Shown: in pieces, positions 1-11,461 of the stretch | How the letters are laid out: each line of letters opens with the position of its first letter | Numbering within the stretch: the stretch's first letter is position 1 | Assembly (NCBI GenBank): GCA_963932465.1 | Contig: OZ010786.1 | Location: forward strand, 443,164,619 to 443,228,618 | DNA: 64,000 bases | Reading direction: 5' to 3' | Origin: Maratus speciosus | Lineage: Eukaryota > Arthropoda > Arachnida > Araneae > Salticidae | The notes under the pieces: generated by a model | Seen by the model: only the letters and a program-made list of their open reading frames with translations | Databases searched by the model: none | What the model was told of the DNA's origin: nothing | Translations under genes and position numbers: made by a program

Positions 1-609
1 GTACTTTACTCCTTTTTTGCCCCCTCTTTTTTTTTTTTTTAATTCTTTCAGTTTATAATTCGATTTTTTTTTTCATTTTCTTTGGAAAGTTTTTTAAATT
101 AACCTCTTTATTGGACTTCATAAGATTAAAAAAAAGAAAAGCAAAAGGTGGAAAGCAGATGAAATGAAACGTTACAAACTTTTTTTTTCGCATTTTCATA
201 AAAAGTAAATTTTTAGGATTCGGGTGAAGTCTGGTCCTGAAAAAAGCGCATATTTTGAAATCTATATATTTTGAGAAAAAAATGATGTGTGGTTCTTCAA
301 AGTAAAACTTTTTTTTTATCAAATGACACCTGCATTATTTTTCTAAGTTCAATTTTATTCATTTCATGAAGGAAAAACTGCATTTTTTTGCGAAAAATCA
401 CGTTTTTTGCAAACTTAAACCTCAATAAGGCACGGGTTAATATTATCCAAGTGAGCTGAAACTTTGCCAATCTCATTTTCTAGTCAATTGGCAACATTTT
501 GGGGTGTTTCCTCGAAAAAATTCGAAAATTGATTTTTTGTGACCACCCTACTGTACACGCTTCGACAGCAGGAAGAAAAATGAGCTCTGCGGTCAGATCT
601 GGTGCTTAC
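1..609. other. AT-rich DNA, nothing recognised
   Basis: No gene or element end could be supported. The stretch contains poly-T tracts (near 28-41 and 66-73) and A-rich low-complexity DNA. The short open frame on the minus strand is lysine/phenylalanine-rich low-complexity sequence. Confidence 0.6.
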
Positions 610-817
610 TTAACCTCTTGGTGACGAAATACTGGTACAAGCGCCACTTAAGGTGCTCAGACTCATTCATTATTCCCACCAGTTATTTTTAATTGTAAAG
701 TTTACCTTATTTAAACAGAGTATTTTCGCGATTCAATTACAGAATTTTTTTTGTTTTTAAAAACCGGTGGTAAAAGATTAAAAATTAAGCAATCGACTCC
801 CGTCGCGAAGGGTTTAA
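610..817. mobile_element. TTAA-flanked MITE (piggyBac type), copy 1
   Basis: TTAA at 610-613 and 814-817 flank a 200 bp insert with imperfect inverted ends: CCTCTTGGTGACG on the left, CGTCGCGAAGGG on the right. The inner part, with CCACCAGTTATTTTTAA and AAAACCGGTGGTAAAAG, recurs in the copies near 6.2, 25.0, 26.1 and 59.8 kb, so these form one family. TTAA duplication is the hallmark of piggyBac-superfamily transposition. There is no coding capacity. Confidence 0.75.
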
Positions 818-1046
818 AGGCTGTGGCCAGAAGAAGCGGAGCCGAGGAAAGAGTCAAGGCTACGACTCAGGACAAAGCGATATAAGTAAGCGTCCTACCT
901 TAAATGGGTAACCGCAAGATTAAAGGCGAGGTCACATTAATCAAAGTCGCAAGCCACGTAGCGGACGGGGTTAAACTACAGGAAGATGCCTAAATGTTTT
1001 CTTACTTTACACCTCTAAAATTGTAATTTTTTTTTTTTCACCTTGA
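818..1046. other. Unclassified GC-richer patch
   Basis: Sequence from 820 to 990 is clearly richer in G and C than its surroundings (for example AGAAGAAGCGGAGCCGAGG near 830). No convincing protein match or element end is visible. It may be an eroded repeat. Confidence 0.3.
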
Positions 1047-1262
1047 TTATCCCATTCATGCCGAATTTCTTTTACACATTTTTAATACATAGGTACCAGT
1101 TGACACCAGTTTTCCCATATTGCAATTTTAACTTATTTGATCTCTCAATGTTTGAGATTAAGTAATATGAAAATTTCCTTATTAAAATACTGGTTTTCAT
1201 ATTTAAAATTTTTGTATTACTTAAATGGCAGATTTTCAGACCAACCGGCATTAATGAGTTAA
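1047..1262. mobile_element. TTAA-type MITE, copy 2
   Basis: The left end reads TTAT then CCCATTCATGCCG. The right end reads CGGCATTAATGAG then TTAA (1259-1262). The ends are inverted with two mismatches over 13 bases, and the left TTAA has changed to TTAT. The 208 bp body is non-coding. Confidence 0.6.
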
Positions 1263-2212
1263 TAGCTGAAACGTTTCTGACCATGGAACTATTAATAAAG
1301 AGGAACGGACATATCCTTAAAATAGTGAAGCTTCAACTGTAACCGCTATCGCAAGCGTTGTTTACTGCTGGTGGAAACTTCCACCAGTAGATTTATGTAG
1401 AAATTTTCAACTTATTTAAAAGACTTATTATTACACAATTTCAGTCATAAATAATATTCGAAACATATTTTTACTTTTACTGGTAGGAGTTTACTTTGCC
1501 CTGCGTTTCCGCCATATTGTGACAACCATGGGCACAAACTGACAGTTTTTACAAGGCATACTGATACCAGTAAAAATAAATAGAAATTTGTACAACATTT
1601 TTGAGAAAAATTTGCATGAATAAGTCACTAAAATAAGAAGAAGTTTCCTATTCAGTTTTACTGGTGGGATGTTTGCCCTGGCAGTAATCAAAAACTGAAG
1701 ATTTTTATTTAAAAAAAGCAGCCGCCATCTTGTGACAACCTACTCAGTTACTTCACTTGCAACTGATAGACAGTACACTATACGTCTCCTCCTCTTTATT
1801 CATAACTCCATTTTTCTGACAAGGCGAAGAAAACTTTGTGGTGTCAAGTGCATCTGGACGCCCATCTCGCTACGCCATTATTTTGCAATAAATGTGGTGA
1901 CAAAATTCAGTTCCATGAGTGTCTAAAGATTTAGAAAATATGCACAGATGGTAGATATCCTGTCATATATGACGTCACACTAAAAGCCCGTGTATGTGGA
2001 TTATCACCCCGTCCGCAAGATGGCGCAACTGTGTTAATTTACGCCCGATTCTAGTATTAAGTTTGTACGCTTTCATACGTCGCTTTGCTCAGGACTTTTC
2101 ACTAAATAAATAAATAAAAAACTCTATGTATTTTCTGGAATGAATTTGGAATATCTGAATAAAAATGGAAGCCAAACTGACAACACTGGTTTGTATCGAA
2201 AATTTTAGTCTC
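1263..2212. other. Intergenic, with a direct repeat pair and a small palindrome
   Basis: A near-perfect palindrome of CTGGTGGAA and TTCCACCAG lies near 1371-1391. Blocks at about 1478-1530 and 1660-1742 are related direct repeats (TTACTGGT, TTTGCCCTG, CCGCCAT, TTGTGACAACC in the same order). No gene is visible. Confidence 0.45.
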
Positions 2213-2449
2213 TTAACACGTTCACGCCTGTGCGGTGGGTCACATCCGACTGTCTCAAAGTTGTAAAGTCTCCGGCTTTTTGCACACCACTGTTATTTTA
2301 GAGAAAATGTTGTTCCTTTAAATCGCCCAATTGCTCTAATTAAATAAAACAACATTTTCTGTATTAAAATACTGGTATCCAAAAGGCTGGAGACTTGCCA
2401 GCTCTGAGACAGTCGAGTGTGACCCACCGCGCCGGCGTGAACGTGTTAA
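2213..2449. mobile_element. TTAA-flanked long-TIR MITE, copy 3
   Basis: TTAA at 2213-2216 and 2446-2449 bound a 229 bp element. Its inverted ends begin CACGTTCACGCC and continue through GCGGTGGGTCACA, CGACTGTCTCA and AAAATGTTGTT, so nearly the whole element folds back on itself. It has no open frame and is moved in trans by a piggyBac-type transposase by inference. Confidence 0.85.
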
Positions 2450-2528
2450 AATTTGCGCATAAGTAAGACCACCGAGGCATAATTAAGCACAGCATTAATT
2501 AGTAGACGTCATTACTAATCTGTCGAGG

Positions 2529-2706
2529 CTAACGAGAAAGACAGGCTACCGCGGAGGATCCGATTCTTCTTTTTTTACAGACCGCTGGAGTCACGTGATG
2601 CTCTTTTTGCACACCTTCATTGGCGCATTCGAGCATCACGTGACTCCTGCGGTCTGTAAAAAAAGGTGAATCGGACCCACCGCAGTAGCCTGTCTTTTTC
2701 GTTAGT
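2529..2706. mobile_element. Palindromic fold-back element
   Basis: Two arms of about 75 bp are inverted copies. The left arm runs TAACGAG, AAAGACAGGCTAC, TTTTTTTACAGACCGC, AGTCACGTGATGCTC, and the right arm gives the same blocks in reverse complement. The loop is only about 25 bp. I could not see a clear target duplication. Confidence 0.7.
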
Positions 2707-2989
2707 ATCGTAATATGTTGATATCAGTCGCTTTTTTACATGATAACGCGCAAAAGAGTTAATGAGACTAGTAACTTTATTTTTTATGTCTGTACCACTA
2801 AATTGTTTGTTTAAAGATTGTGTTAGAAAAAAAAGTAAGACCACTGCTCTAGATATTTGTTTACGAAATTTTTTAGCGTTTATTTAAAAAATAAGTATAC
2901 TAGTGAATAATTGTTTCGCCAAAATTTTTAAATACAGAAAACTAAGACATGTATAACATAAATTACGATTCACAAAACTGCTTTAACCC

Positions 2990-3198
2990 TTAACACTAGA
3001 AAGACGGCGAGCGGTCATTTTGACCGCTACCAAAAGAATAGATTGCTTTTCGAACCAGAAATTTTTTTATAAACCTAGTTTAAAAGGTAAAAAGGAAAAA
3101 ACTAGTTAAATAAATAAGTTAATTATTCAAAATAAAAATTCTGGTACGAAATATTTTTTTATAAATTTGAGTAAAATTCCCCGTCTTTCTAGTGTTAA
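2990..3198. mobile_element. TTAA-flanked MITE, copy 4
   Basis: TTAA at 2990-2993 and 3195-3198 flank a 201 bp insert with a perfect 14-bp inverted repeat, CACTAGAAAGACGG. It carries a small inner hairpin, GCGGTCATTTTGACCGC. It is non-coding, and the perfect ends suggest fairly recent insertion. Confidence 0.9.
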
Positions 3199-3454
3199 TT
3201 GCATAGTGATGTAAATTTCCATCACCTTTTTATTTAATTTTTAATACATAAATTAAGTTCTTAGAACCACTATATTTATATAGAAATATCAATCCACTAA
3301 AATTTACAAAAATACGCTACTAAGTAAAGTTAAAAATCTATCTTTAGATTTGTGGTGTCTAATCCTTAATATAAAAATAAAAAACACAATTCTAAAAGAA
3401 TAATTCATGCAATTAAGGGTTAAACATTATACTCAGAGATACTTTTGTGACGGT

Positions 3455-3661
3455 TTAACACTAGAAGCGCAGGACATTTCCTCCAAGTTTTACTGAAAAA
3501 ATATGCACCAAAATTTCTGTTTAAACCTTTTTAACTTATCTATTTAATTTATTTTTGTGAGATATATATATTTACTCTTTTTTAAAGAAATTTCTGTTTC
3601 AAATTGAATTATACATATTTGTTTGAAGTCAATTGACTGTTCTTGGCACTTCTGGTGTTAA
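3455..3661. mobile_element. TTAA-flanked MITE, copy 5
   Basis: TTAA at 3455-3458 and 3658-3661 flank a 199 bp insert. The ends are CACTAGAAGCGC on the left and the complement of CACCAGAAGTGC on the right, two mismatches in twelve. The tip resembles that of the element at 2994, so they are related families. Confidence 0.85.
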
Positions 3662-4552
3662 GTGCATTTCATTCCGAATTTCACAATATATTTTAATAGA
3701 GTTTCAAAATTATTAAAAGGTAAAGCACTTAGATATTTTCTTTATGTATATGGTTTCACAAAAAGTTTAATCGATAATACTAAACTAGCCTAATGCAGAA
3801 ACTCTTTATTGTCTTCCATTTACAAAGCAGTTTATTTCTACACTAAAATTAAATTTTCTTATCTATATCAAACTAGTATACTTCCTAAAGCTAAATATTC
3901 TGCTTCGTAAGTACACATATTTTACGTTCTTCCATAGAAAATTCATCTTTTATTCAAATTCTTTATTTATGCTTTATGCAAAATTCGAAACAAATAGAAG
4001 TTATTTTCAAAGGTATATTTATAAAGTTAGTTTTATGAATAAACAATTAAATAGAATCACTTAAGTACTATACATTTTCCGCGCCAAAATATTTACGGAA
4101 CCTAGATGAATATTTTATAAAATTTCAAATGATTTCACAACATTTTACAAGAATTATTTTACTTGCTTATTTCATAAAATATAGTTGCTAGAAATTTTTC
4201 ATACAATTTTAACATAATTTAAATATTTTGTAGGGTTAAAGCTTGCAACATAAAGTGTATACTTAAGTAATTTACGAAATGTATATGAATAAGGACTATT
4301 TCAAATATTTTTCCAGTGCTATATTGCTCTGTCTATGAGTGTGTGTGGGCGTGTCTAACATTTTTACTCATAAATTAACTTTTTATTTAAATTGTTCAAA
4401 GCCCAAAATTTGTAATTAATTATTTTTATCTTTATTCAACATTTATGTATTGAAATATGATAGCATCGATTTTCAAAATCATAATTTTCATGCTTAAAAA
4501 CTATTAGATTTGTGTTGTTGCTCATGTCACAGAACACATAAAAATTTTCTTT
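3662..4552. other. AT-rich DNA, nothing recognised
   Basis: I see no reading frame of note, no RNA gene and no paired element ends in this stretch. Confidence 0.55.
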
Positions 4553-5070
4553 TTAACACTTTCCAACAAAGTTGAAAAGTGTTTATGCATTTGGTTTGTC
4601 TGTTCGTCTGTCCACGCTGTAACTTCCTTAAATATACTCGGATTTTCATAAAATTGATAAAGGTTATTTAGGGTCACCAAAGCATGTTTGGTATTGTATA
4701 TGAAGTATGCAGTATTAATTGTTCATTTACAGGTGCACTAAAACGTATTCCTTTTCATTATGGTATATGGGAAAAATCGTTTGCAGAGAATTTTAATGAC
4801 ATTATGCTATTTCAAATGTATTGAAACTGATATAAATCACTGAATTTCACTATGATCACGTTAGAACAGGGCATTCGTGGTATTTTTCATTCATTTACAG
4901 GGACACACAAAAGAAATCGGTTACAGTACAGTACTGTCTTTTAGTAATAATTGCTGGAGTGTACGATTTAAAATTCGGTATACGCTTTTAAATTTAATTA
5001 CTTTTTTGCATCTTACTCGTTATATATAAATTCTATACCTCAAATACAGAGATGCACAAAAGTATTAGCG
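4553..5070 (+). mobile_element. Helentron/DINE-like element, family C, copy 1
   Basis: It begins with the terminal palindrome AACACTTTCC-AACAAAGTTG-AAAAGTGTT (about 4555-4583). A TCTGTTCGTCTGTCC pyrimidine tract follows, then the shared block GCTGTAACTTCC...AAATATACTCGGATTTTCATAAAATT. Two to three degenerate monomers recur around TTCATTTACAGG (4724, 4896) and a weaker one near 5041. The 3' end is uncertain. Terminal palindrome, microsatellite and minisatellite monomers are typical of non-autonomous Helentron-associated (DINE-1-like) elements; that assignment is inference. Confidence 0.6.
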
Positions 5071-6168
5071 TGCCGTTCTCCTTATTAGAGGAAATTGCTG
5101 CAGGTAAATTTTCAACTGAAGTATATGTATCTCTTAAGTGAACTAAATTTTGGCATGCATGTAGTTAGATTCAAATCTATATATCATATACAGGGCTGCT
5201 GAAAAAATTCGCATAATTTTCCGATTGTGGATGCTAACAGCTGAAATTGGGTTTTGAAATGTATTATGCGTTTCCATAGGGTAGACGTGATATTTGAATT
5301 TTGTAAACGGTGCAGTTTTGTTACATTATCCTGAATGTGTTGGAAAGTGTTTCATAATTGATGCTTGAAGCATAATTCTTAATTACTTGTTTTAGATATG
5401 AAGCTGAAGTTTCAGAAAATTGATGTTCATGCAGTATGATAGATAAACGTCATGTACACATAGCATACTAAAGGATCTTTTCCTGCAGAAAGCCGAAAAA
5501 GAGGTGTATTTTAGAAATATTATTTTCTGGAACAGGAATGAAGAATTTAATTCTGGGTTTTATGCATGTTATTTCTTATCATTTGAAGAACATTTCTTAT
5601 ATATATATATATAAAAATAATAAAAATGATGATGTTTCTGAAGCTACGTGGGTGGATGTCCTATCACGCGCGCCGTGCACTTCCAGACGTGTTGGGATAC
5701 GATAGACTGCCAGAGTCATTTGCAATCAATTTCTATTGAGAATTATGAAAGTAGATAATATTGTCTGGAGCTTCAACAATTTTGAGAAGAAAAAGCTCAA
5801 AATCAGCAAAGTGGCAGCGATTTGAAATAACAACTTGAGCGGCGGTGGGATAAAATATATCCCACCCAATTTCAACAAGATTGTCACCAGAAAATTTTAA
5901 CAACATTCAATTTTTTTAACTTTGGAGGAAAATCGCTAAAAAATTGCATTTCCTTATTTAAAAATAAAATTTTTCGATTATTCCGGTGAGAATTCAATAT
6001 TTAGAGACATTTTTGCTTGCCCCTCAAGGGGATAAATGATCCATTTCTGACCCCCTTTTTTCCTACTTTGGCGTGCTTCTAAAAATATTTTTTTTATGAA
6101 AATGGCTGAAATTATTCCAATCTCCAATAAATTATATCACCTGTAATTAAAGAAATAGCAATATCGGT
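5071..6168. other. Intergenic, nothing firmly recognised
   Basis: Contains a short (TA)n at about 5599-5612, a GC-richer patch at about 5640-5725 and a small palindrome around GGTGGGATAAAATATATCCCACC (about 5834-5856). No gene could be supported. Confidence 0.45.
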
Positions 6169-6387
6169 TTAATCCTCTCGCTGCGTAACCCGAGATATTC
6201 TCGGGCATGCATTTTCCCGTCTAATTAATACTATTTGGTTATTCTCACCAGTTATTTTTTAGCGGAAACTTTGACGGATTTAATCAGGAAAATTTCCCGA
6301 TTACGATAGTCAAAAATATCTGCTTTAAAAAAAACGGTGATATAAGATTTAAAAGTTCTGTAAAAGACGCTCATCGCGAAGAATTAG
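6169..6387. mobile_element. Degenerate TTAA MITE, copy 6
   Basis: The left end has TTAA at 6169-6172. The right boundary near 6384-6387 reads TTAG. The interior shares the blocks TCACCAGTTATTTTTTA and AAAAACGGTGATA with copies at 0.6 and 26.1 kb, which supports membership despite worn termini. Confidence 0.5.
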
Positions 6388-6869
6388 TTACGCATCGAGA
6401 AGGTAAATAGTTTTTTGCGTTGTGATCCCGCCCAGTTCGAAAAAAATCTATTTTTGCAAAAAATGAATTTATAGTTCTCCAAAAATAGTGTAAAACTGCG
6501 GACGCGTTGCGCTATAACGCTAAATAATTACAAAAGGATTTCGAATTAGGCGATATCGATGTACACGGATATTCTATAGACAACTGGGAATAGGAAAACT
6601 TAAAATAAGAAGAATCGATTTTTTTAACCGAAAATAATGAAAATTTCCCCTTAGTTTAAAAGTTTAGATTATATACCATTTAAGTACAATGAGTACATGA
6701 TTTAAGTACATGGAAATTCTCTTTTTTTCGATATTATTCTGAGGTTGGAATATGAAAATTATATGCTTTAGACATGATGCTGAGGTTTCATAAAATCGAT
6801 GCTGCTGTATTGCTATAGTTGAATGTTGGGTAAAAATACTTAATTAAAAAAATAGGCTATATTTACCTT
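6388..6869. other. Intergenic, nothing recognised
   Basis: AT-rich single-copy-looking DNA with no supported gene or paired repeat. Confidence 0.45.
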
Positions 6870-7087
6870 TTAACCCTTTCAGGGGCAAAAGAATTCTATT
6901 CGTAAAATGATGAATAATGGACTGACACCAGAATATTCAAACGAATTTCTTAAAAAATAAAAACCTGTTATTGTGCACTTTCATTACAAAATCAAAATTT
7001 TATTAAACTATTCTTGGTGCCATTTGTCAGTGTTGAAATTAAAATTAGGTGGCTAGACCATCTAGCCACCGCCCTTGAAGTGGTTAT
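6870..7087. mobile_element. Degenerate TTAA MITE with internal palindrome, copy 7
   Basis: TTAA at 6870-6873 is followed by CCCTTTCAGGGGC. The right end reads GCCCTTGAAGTGG then TTAT (7084-7087), so one target repeat has mutated. Near the right end lies a tight palindrome, GGTGGCTAGACCATCTAGCCACC (about 7050-7072). It is non-coding. Confidence 0.5.
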
Positions 7088-7865
7088 GGACAAAACTAAT
7101 TTGTGTGTATAAGTGTAAGAAACGCCCTATGGATTTAACTTTTGACGTTTCTTAATCACAAGTTTTATTATATCTCTCAATTCTAAAAAAAAATAGCTAA
7201 TGCTGCACCGGCGCTGTCAATGAATTTTTTGTAACCGGAGATCTTTCTTCATTAATATTAAGAAAACTATTGCATACATTAATATGAAAATCGGTGGTAT
7301 CATAGAAGAATGTTTGAAAATCACGCCGATACAGACAGTTTTTAAATCGAATAATTATTTTAAGATATATTTAATGTTAAATTTTGTCAAAATCGTTCCA
7401 TTAAAAAAAATTATAAGACCCGCATATTTAATATTTACTATACTTAATCATTTAATAATTTTCATTCCATTCTACACATTAGAAATTCCGAGTGTGCAGT
7501 CTGCTTTTATTTTTTTTAATTTGACTCATTTTTGATGATATATTTCAATTTTAAATTTAATATTTCAGCATTTTGAGAGATATTTTTTACATATTTTAGA
7601 AAAGGGTATTATTTTAAATTGTTGCCAGCTTTAAAAACAGCACAAAGAATTACATTTTCTTCAAATTAAAAATCTATTTACACGTGGTTATTATGAACAG
7701 AAAAAACTTTCAAATTAGAATTAAATGATTACGTGTTAAAAGCAGGAAAATATTGAAAATTACCTCATAAAAACTATATTTATACGTGAATTTTAAAAGA
7801 GAAAGAAAATATGCGGCAAATTAGCAACTTCTAAGATATACTGATTTCAAATGCTAAAAGGTGTA
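7088..7865. other. AT-rich DNA, nothing recognised
   Basis: The 83-residue open frame at 7284-7535 has no recognisable motif and low-complexity hydrophobic composition, so I do not treat it as a gene. Confidence 0.5.
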
Positions 7866-8611
7866 AATTAAATTTTAAAACCAGCAGAAATACGTTTATT
7901 TCGACTGTTGACATGTTTCGACTCTCCCCGAGTCATTTTCAAAACGAATAAATAAAAGTATTCTAAACCTGCACGGTCTATGAAACGTCATCACCCAGTT
8001 TTCCACGTATTCTTTTATATTATGCACGTTATTTTTTATTTTACTTTGATGTTTATTTTATTTTTATTTTCATAACCATTGAGTAGCACTCTCCATATTT
8101 TTGGTAAGTGAAATGATGCGGCATCGTTACATATTGAATTTTTGCGCGTTATAATCTCTATGTATTCTCTTATAATGGATGGGCAGCAGAGACTGGAGGG
8201 GGAAATTATTTTACTTTTATTGAAATTTATTTGGATGGTTTCTTTTCGATAAAATTTTCCTAAGGCTGTGGGTTGAACTTTTTTCTATTATATTTAATAT
8301 CAGCTATATACTCCTTTTTATTATACTTAAATTTCCTGCTAGTCATACCAATATAGTAATTCTTTGATCCGTCTTCTCTAATAAACGGTATTTCATGCAC
8401 TCTTGAGTTTGAGTATTATTTTGTAAACATATTTATTATTATCTCCATGTAGTAATTGTAGTAACTTAATCTCAATATCATTATAAATGTGAAATTGGAA
8501 AAATCTTTGACTAATTCAGCGTCAAAAGTATGATTGTATTCATATTTGGATGTTTACCTTTGTATTCCTTATATATTATATTATTTTTTTTCTTATAAGC
8601 GCAATTTTCAC
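7866..8611 (-). pseudogene. Penelope-like element fragment with GIY-YIG endonuclease remnant
   Basis: On the minus strand between about 8404 and 8280 the translation contains HEIPFIRE, then YYIGMTSRKFK and KEYIADI. This matches the N-terminal part of the GIY-YIG endonuclease domain found at the C-terminus of Penelope-like retroelements. The frame is interrupted upstream (8410-8600) by stops, and no reverse transcriptase motif is visible here. Downstream in the element's sense, near 7905-7955, is a short hairpin (GACTC...GAGTC followed by GAAAC) that resembles tail hairpins of this retroelement class. It is a truncated, dead copy. The domain assignment is fairly secure because of the YIG and R spacing, but the exact ends are not. 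Confidence 0.6.
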
Positions 8612-9090
8612 TTTCTTTCTTTCTTTCTTTCTAACCGATGACCAGGCCCCTACCTGCCGGGTTGCCCCAGATTAACGGGTTTAGTACCTTACATCGGGGC
8701 GAGTGACCGCCTAATCGCCGCGAAGCGGCAATAAACCTGACATCGTTGCCTCGATCGTCATCCTATTTGCAGCGCCTACTGCTCGTTTGTGTATACTTTG
8801 TTTTGCCGGTTACTTAACGCTATATCCTGTCGTTTGGCACCTGCACATTGCTACTTAAGTCGGTCTCGTAATTTAGAACCTTGCTCAGATGACGAGACCT
8901 TCACCTGGCAAGGCACCTCCAGAGGTATAATTCACAGGTAACTTGGAGGACTTTGCACTCACGACGGATTTTACATGCACAAGGTGACATTAGCGCATAT
9001 GACGGAATTTTAGCCGGTAGATAGCCTGGGTCCTGCGATCAACGGCTACGAGTATAATGCTCTACCAGCTTGGCCACCTAACTGCCCGAT
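8612..9090 (-). mobile_element. tRNA-derived SINE with (AAAG)n tail
   Basis: Read on the minus strand, the head near 9085-9015 has a good polymerase III A box, TGGCCAAGCTGGTAGAGC, followed by tRNA-like sequence. The B box is degenerate. The body is GC-richer than its surroundings. The element ends in (GAAA)n, seen as CTTTCTTTCTTTC on the plus strand (about 8614-8634). Head, body and simple tail together indicate a SINE. The assignment to a named family is not possible from sequence alone. Confidence 0.6.
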
Positions 9091-9189
9091 CTAATTGGAG
9101 TAGCTTGGAATTTTTGAAGCCTAATTGTAGTCAAATGAAAATGATTATTATTTTTATTTTATTATATTTTTATTATTATTATTTTTTGT

Positions 9190-9460
9190 ATGGGAGGGGG
9201 GGGGTTAGAGAAAACAAAGAATGGGGCTCCGCAGATAGACAAATTGCACCAACTGTTAATTTTTTTGGCCGAATGGATAGGCAAACTTAACGTTGCAAGG
9301 GACATAAGACTACGCCTTTCTACCGTACCCCACCGGGTAAAAACTGGCTCCCTGGGCTTTGACATTGGAGCGGGTCCGGTAGCTCCTGCAAAAAGCGCAT
9401 ATATAAAGAGAGGCGTAGTCCAAAAAAAAAAATAAATAAAAAAAAAATATATAAATAACA
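9190..9460 (+). repeat. Unclassified GC-richer repeat ending in A-rich tail
   Basis: A GC-richer insert ends in an A-rich tail (about 9421-9450), as a retroposed SINE would. A possible A-box-like GGCCGAATGGATAGGC lies near 9268. Inverted GACTACGCC and GGCGTAGTC blocks (about 9308 and 9411) would form a hairpin. The overlapping open frames on both strands are not credible genes. SINE is my best guess. Confidence 0.35.
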
Positions 9461-10027
9461 ATAAAAAGATTTAACATTATTTACCTTTTGCTTTTTTTCC
9501 GCATGAAGAGGATTCTTCATACGCTGCCTCGAAGCACATATGCAAACAACAGAGTTTCGAATTTAATAGATTGTTTTTATTCGTATATACCGAATTCACA
9601 CCAGAAAATTAAAATAGCAATATTTGTTTTAATTAATAACAGACATTCCGTATTTATATAAAGCGAAGTTAATCATTGAAACTTTCTGGTGAAATGTGAG
9701 ATCCTCTGAATTACGTAATTTCTAGAACGTCTTCTATGATGGGAATTAAAGGGTTAAAGTTTAAGTTTTATAAAACAAATAATTATATAAAATAAGGTAT
9801 TTGGAGACATAGTTATTAAAATATTTACTAATTTGCAATAGTTTAGCGTAAAACAGTCACACGACAGTAATTTTTACTTATATTGCAGATCTGCAACAGA
9901 AGAAAGGATTGACGTATTATATGAAAAATGTATATCTGATTTTTCTTTTCAGTATTTTTCCTGTGTAATAAACCTTTCAGAGAATCATACACAATTTTTT
10001 AGAAACAAAATAAAAAATCACGCATTT
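9461..10027. other. Intergenic, nothing recognised
   Basis: A lone AAAGGGTTAA (about 9747-9756) resembles the right tip of a TTAA MITE, but no convincing left partner was found. Confidence 0.4.
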
Positions 10028-11140
10028 AAGGGTGTTAATAAAATTTAACATATTTTATTTGTCTGTAATACCCAAAATAAAAATTATAAAAAATAAAACC
10101 TATTTTTAATCAAATATAACAGAGGAATATTCTATTACGTTTGTAATATTGTGGCACGTCAAAGAAAAAGATGTCAAAATTGATTTGACATTGCAGTAAT
10201 AATAAGTACAGGAATGTTAACTGAACTATGTATAAATACCCAATGAAACAACTGGTAAAAGGTCCTTGATGAAAAAATCCATTGCTCTATACCAATATTT
10301 TTTGTATTATCTATATATTACGCCAACGTTTTGAAGTTTAGATTTTGCAGATATTTGCGCAATATTGGCAACAAATATTTTGCAACTTCAGTATTAATAT
10401 TTCCAACGTAAAGTAAATACTTTTGGAATATTGACATTTTATTGGAGATCATTACAATGTGTAAGAATATTTCTGCAGTATTGACATTTCGTTACAAATA
10501 TCTACAATTTAAACACAATATTTTACAATATTGGTCCGTTAGTTCAAGTTTCAACGATAGCGATCAATATTAAAAATTAAAGTATTTTTGTATTTGAAAT
10601 ATATAGCACACTTTCTTTAACAATATTTTCCCCTTACTTAATTACAGACATTCTCCGTTTAAATAAAATAAAAATTAAGATTCCAAAAGTCTGGTAGATG
10701 TTTTGAATTCAGAATTCCGATTAATTAAGAACACTGTTAACACAAATATTGGCGCAATATAACCAACAAAGCTGATGTTGGTTTTCACGGTAATTGTGTT
10801 ACTGGAATTTTATAACAGCTATTTACAAATACTAATCTTCGCCTTATTTAATTTCAGAAATCATAAGGCAAAGAAGACTATTAAAAGGAAATAGTGGTTC
10901 TATAAAATCCGGAAACACAATCAATCCTAGATTTCCACATCATGTAGATATTTTGTAAAGGTTAACATTGCTGTAATTATTACTGCAATACCAAATTAAT
11001 TTTTAAAATTTTTTATGTAATTGTATTACAAACATCATAGAATATTCCATTGTTAAACTTGATTGAAAGTAGGTTTTACTTTTATAGCTTTTATTTTATG
11101 TATTCCAATTGCATAAAATATGTCAAATTTATTAACTGGG
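10028..11140. mobile_element. Long inverted-repeat element (about 190-200 bp arms)
   Basis: The left arm at about 10028-10237 and the right arm at about 10950-11140 are inverted copies. Shared blocks in order are GTTAATAAA, ACATATTTTAT, GGAATATTCTAT, TTTGTAATA, ATTGCAGTAATAAT and AATGTTAAC. The arms are diverged by mismatches and small indels. The 700 bp core is AT-rich with no transposase motif. Superfamily is unknown, since no clear target duplication was visible. Confidence 0.65.
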
Positions 11141-11461
11141 GAATACTTACACTTAACATACAACTTATACATATTGGGGAAAAAAAGGTAAATATAATGT
11201 ATAATAAATTCAAAAGCATTTAATCATCCGTTTTGACGCTGATTTCAGCCCAACATTTTCACACTTTCACATTTACAATTTTTCTAGGATTCGAAAAATA
11301 ATTGAACTCAATGAAAAGACATGTTCGCTTAGTAGGACATGGTAAAATAATAATTCCATGTTTATATTAGATAGATATTGCTTTAATAAGTGTTTCAGAA
11401 TATTACAAATTTCATACTAGAAAAATATACTGAGACATACCAGTGTCGAATCTGAACCGGG
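11141..11461. other. Intergenic spacer
   Basis: AT-rich spacer between two inverted-repeat elements; no feature recognised. Confidence 0.4.

Noticed and set aside
9015..9090. Functional tRNA gene
   Set aside because: Good A box but damaged B box, no proper acceptor stem, and it is fused to a SINE body and AAAG tail.
9162..9520. Several overlapping open frames on both strands
   Set aside because: They overlap in opposite frames over a GC-richer repeat and A-rich tail; typical by-products of a SINE-like insert.
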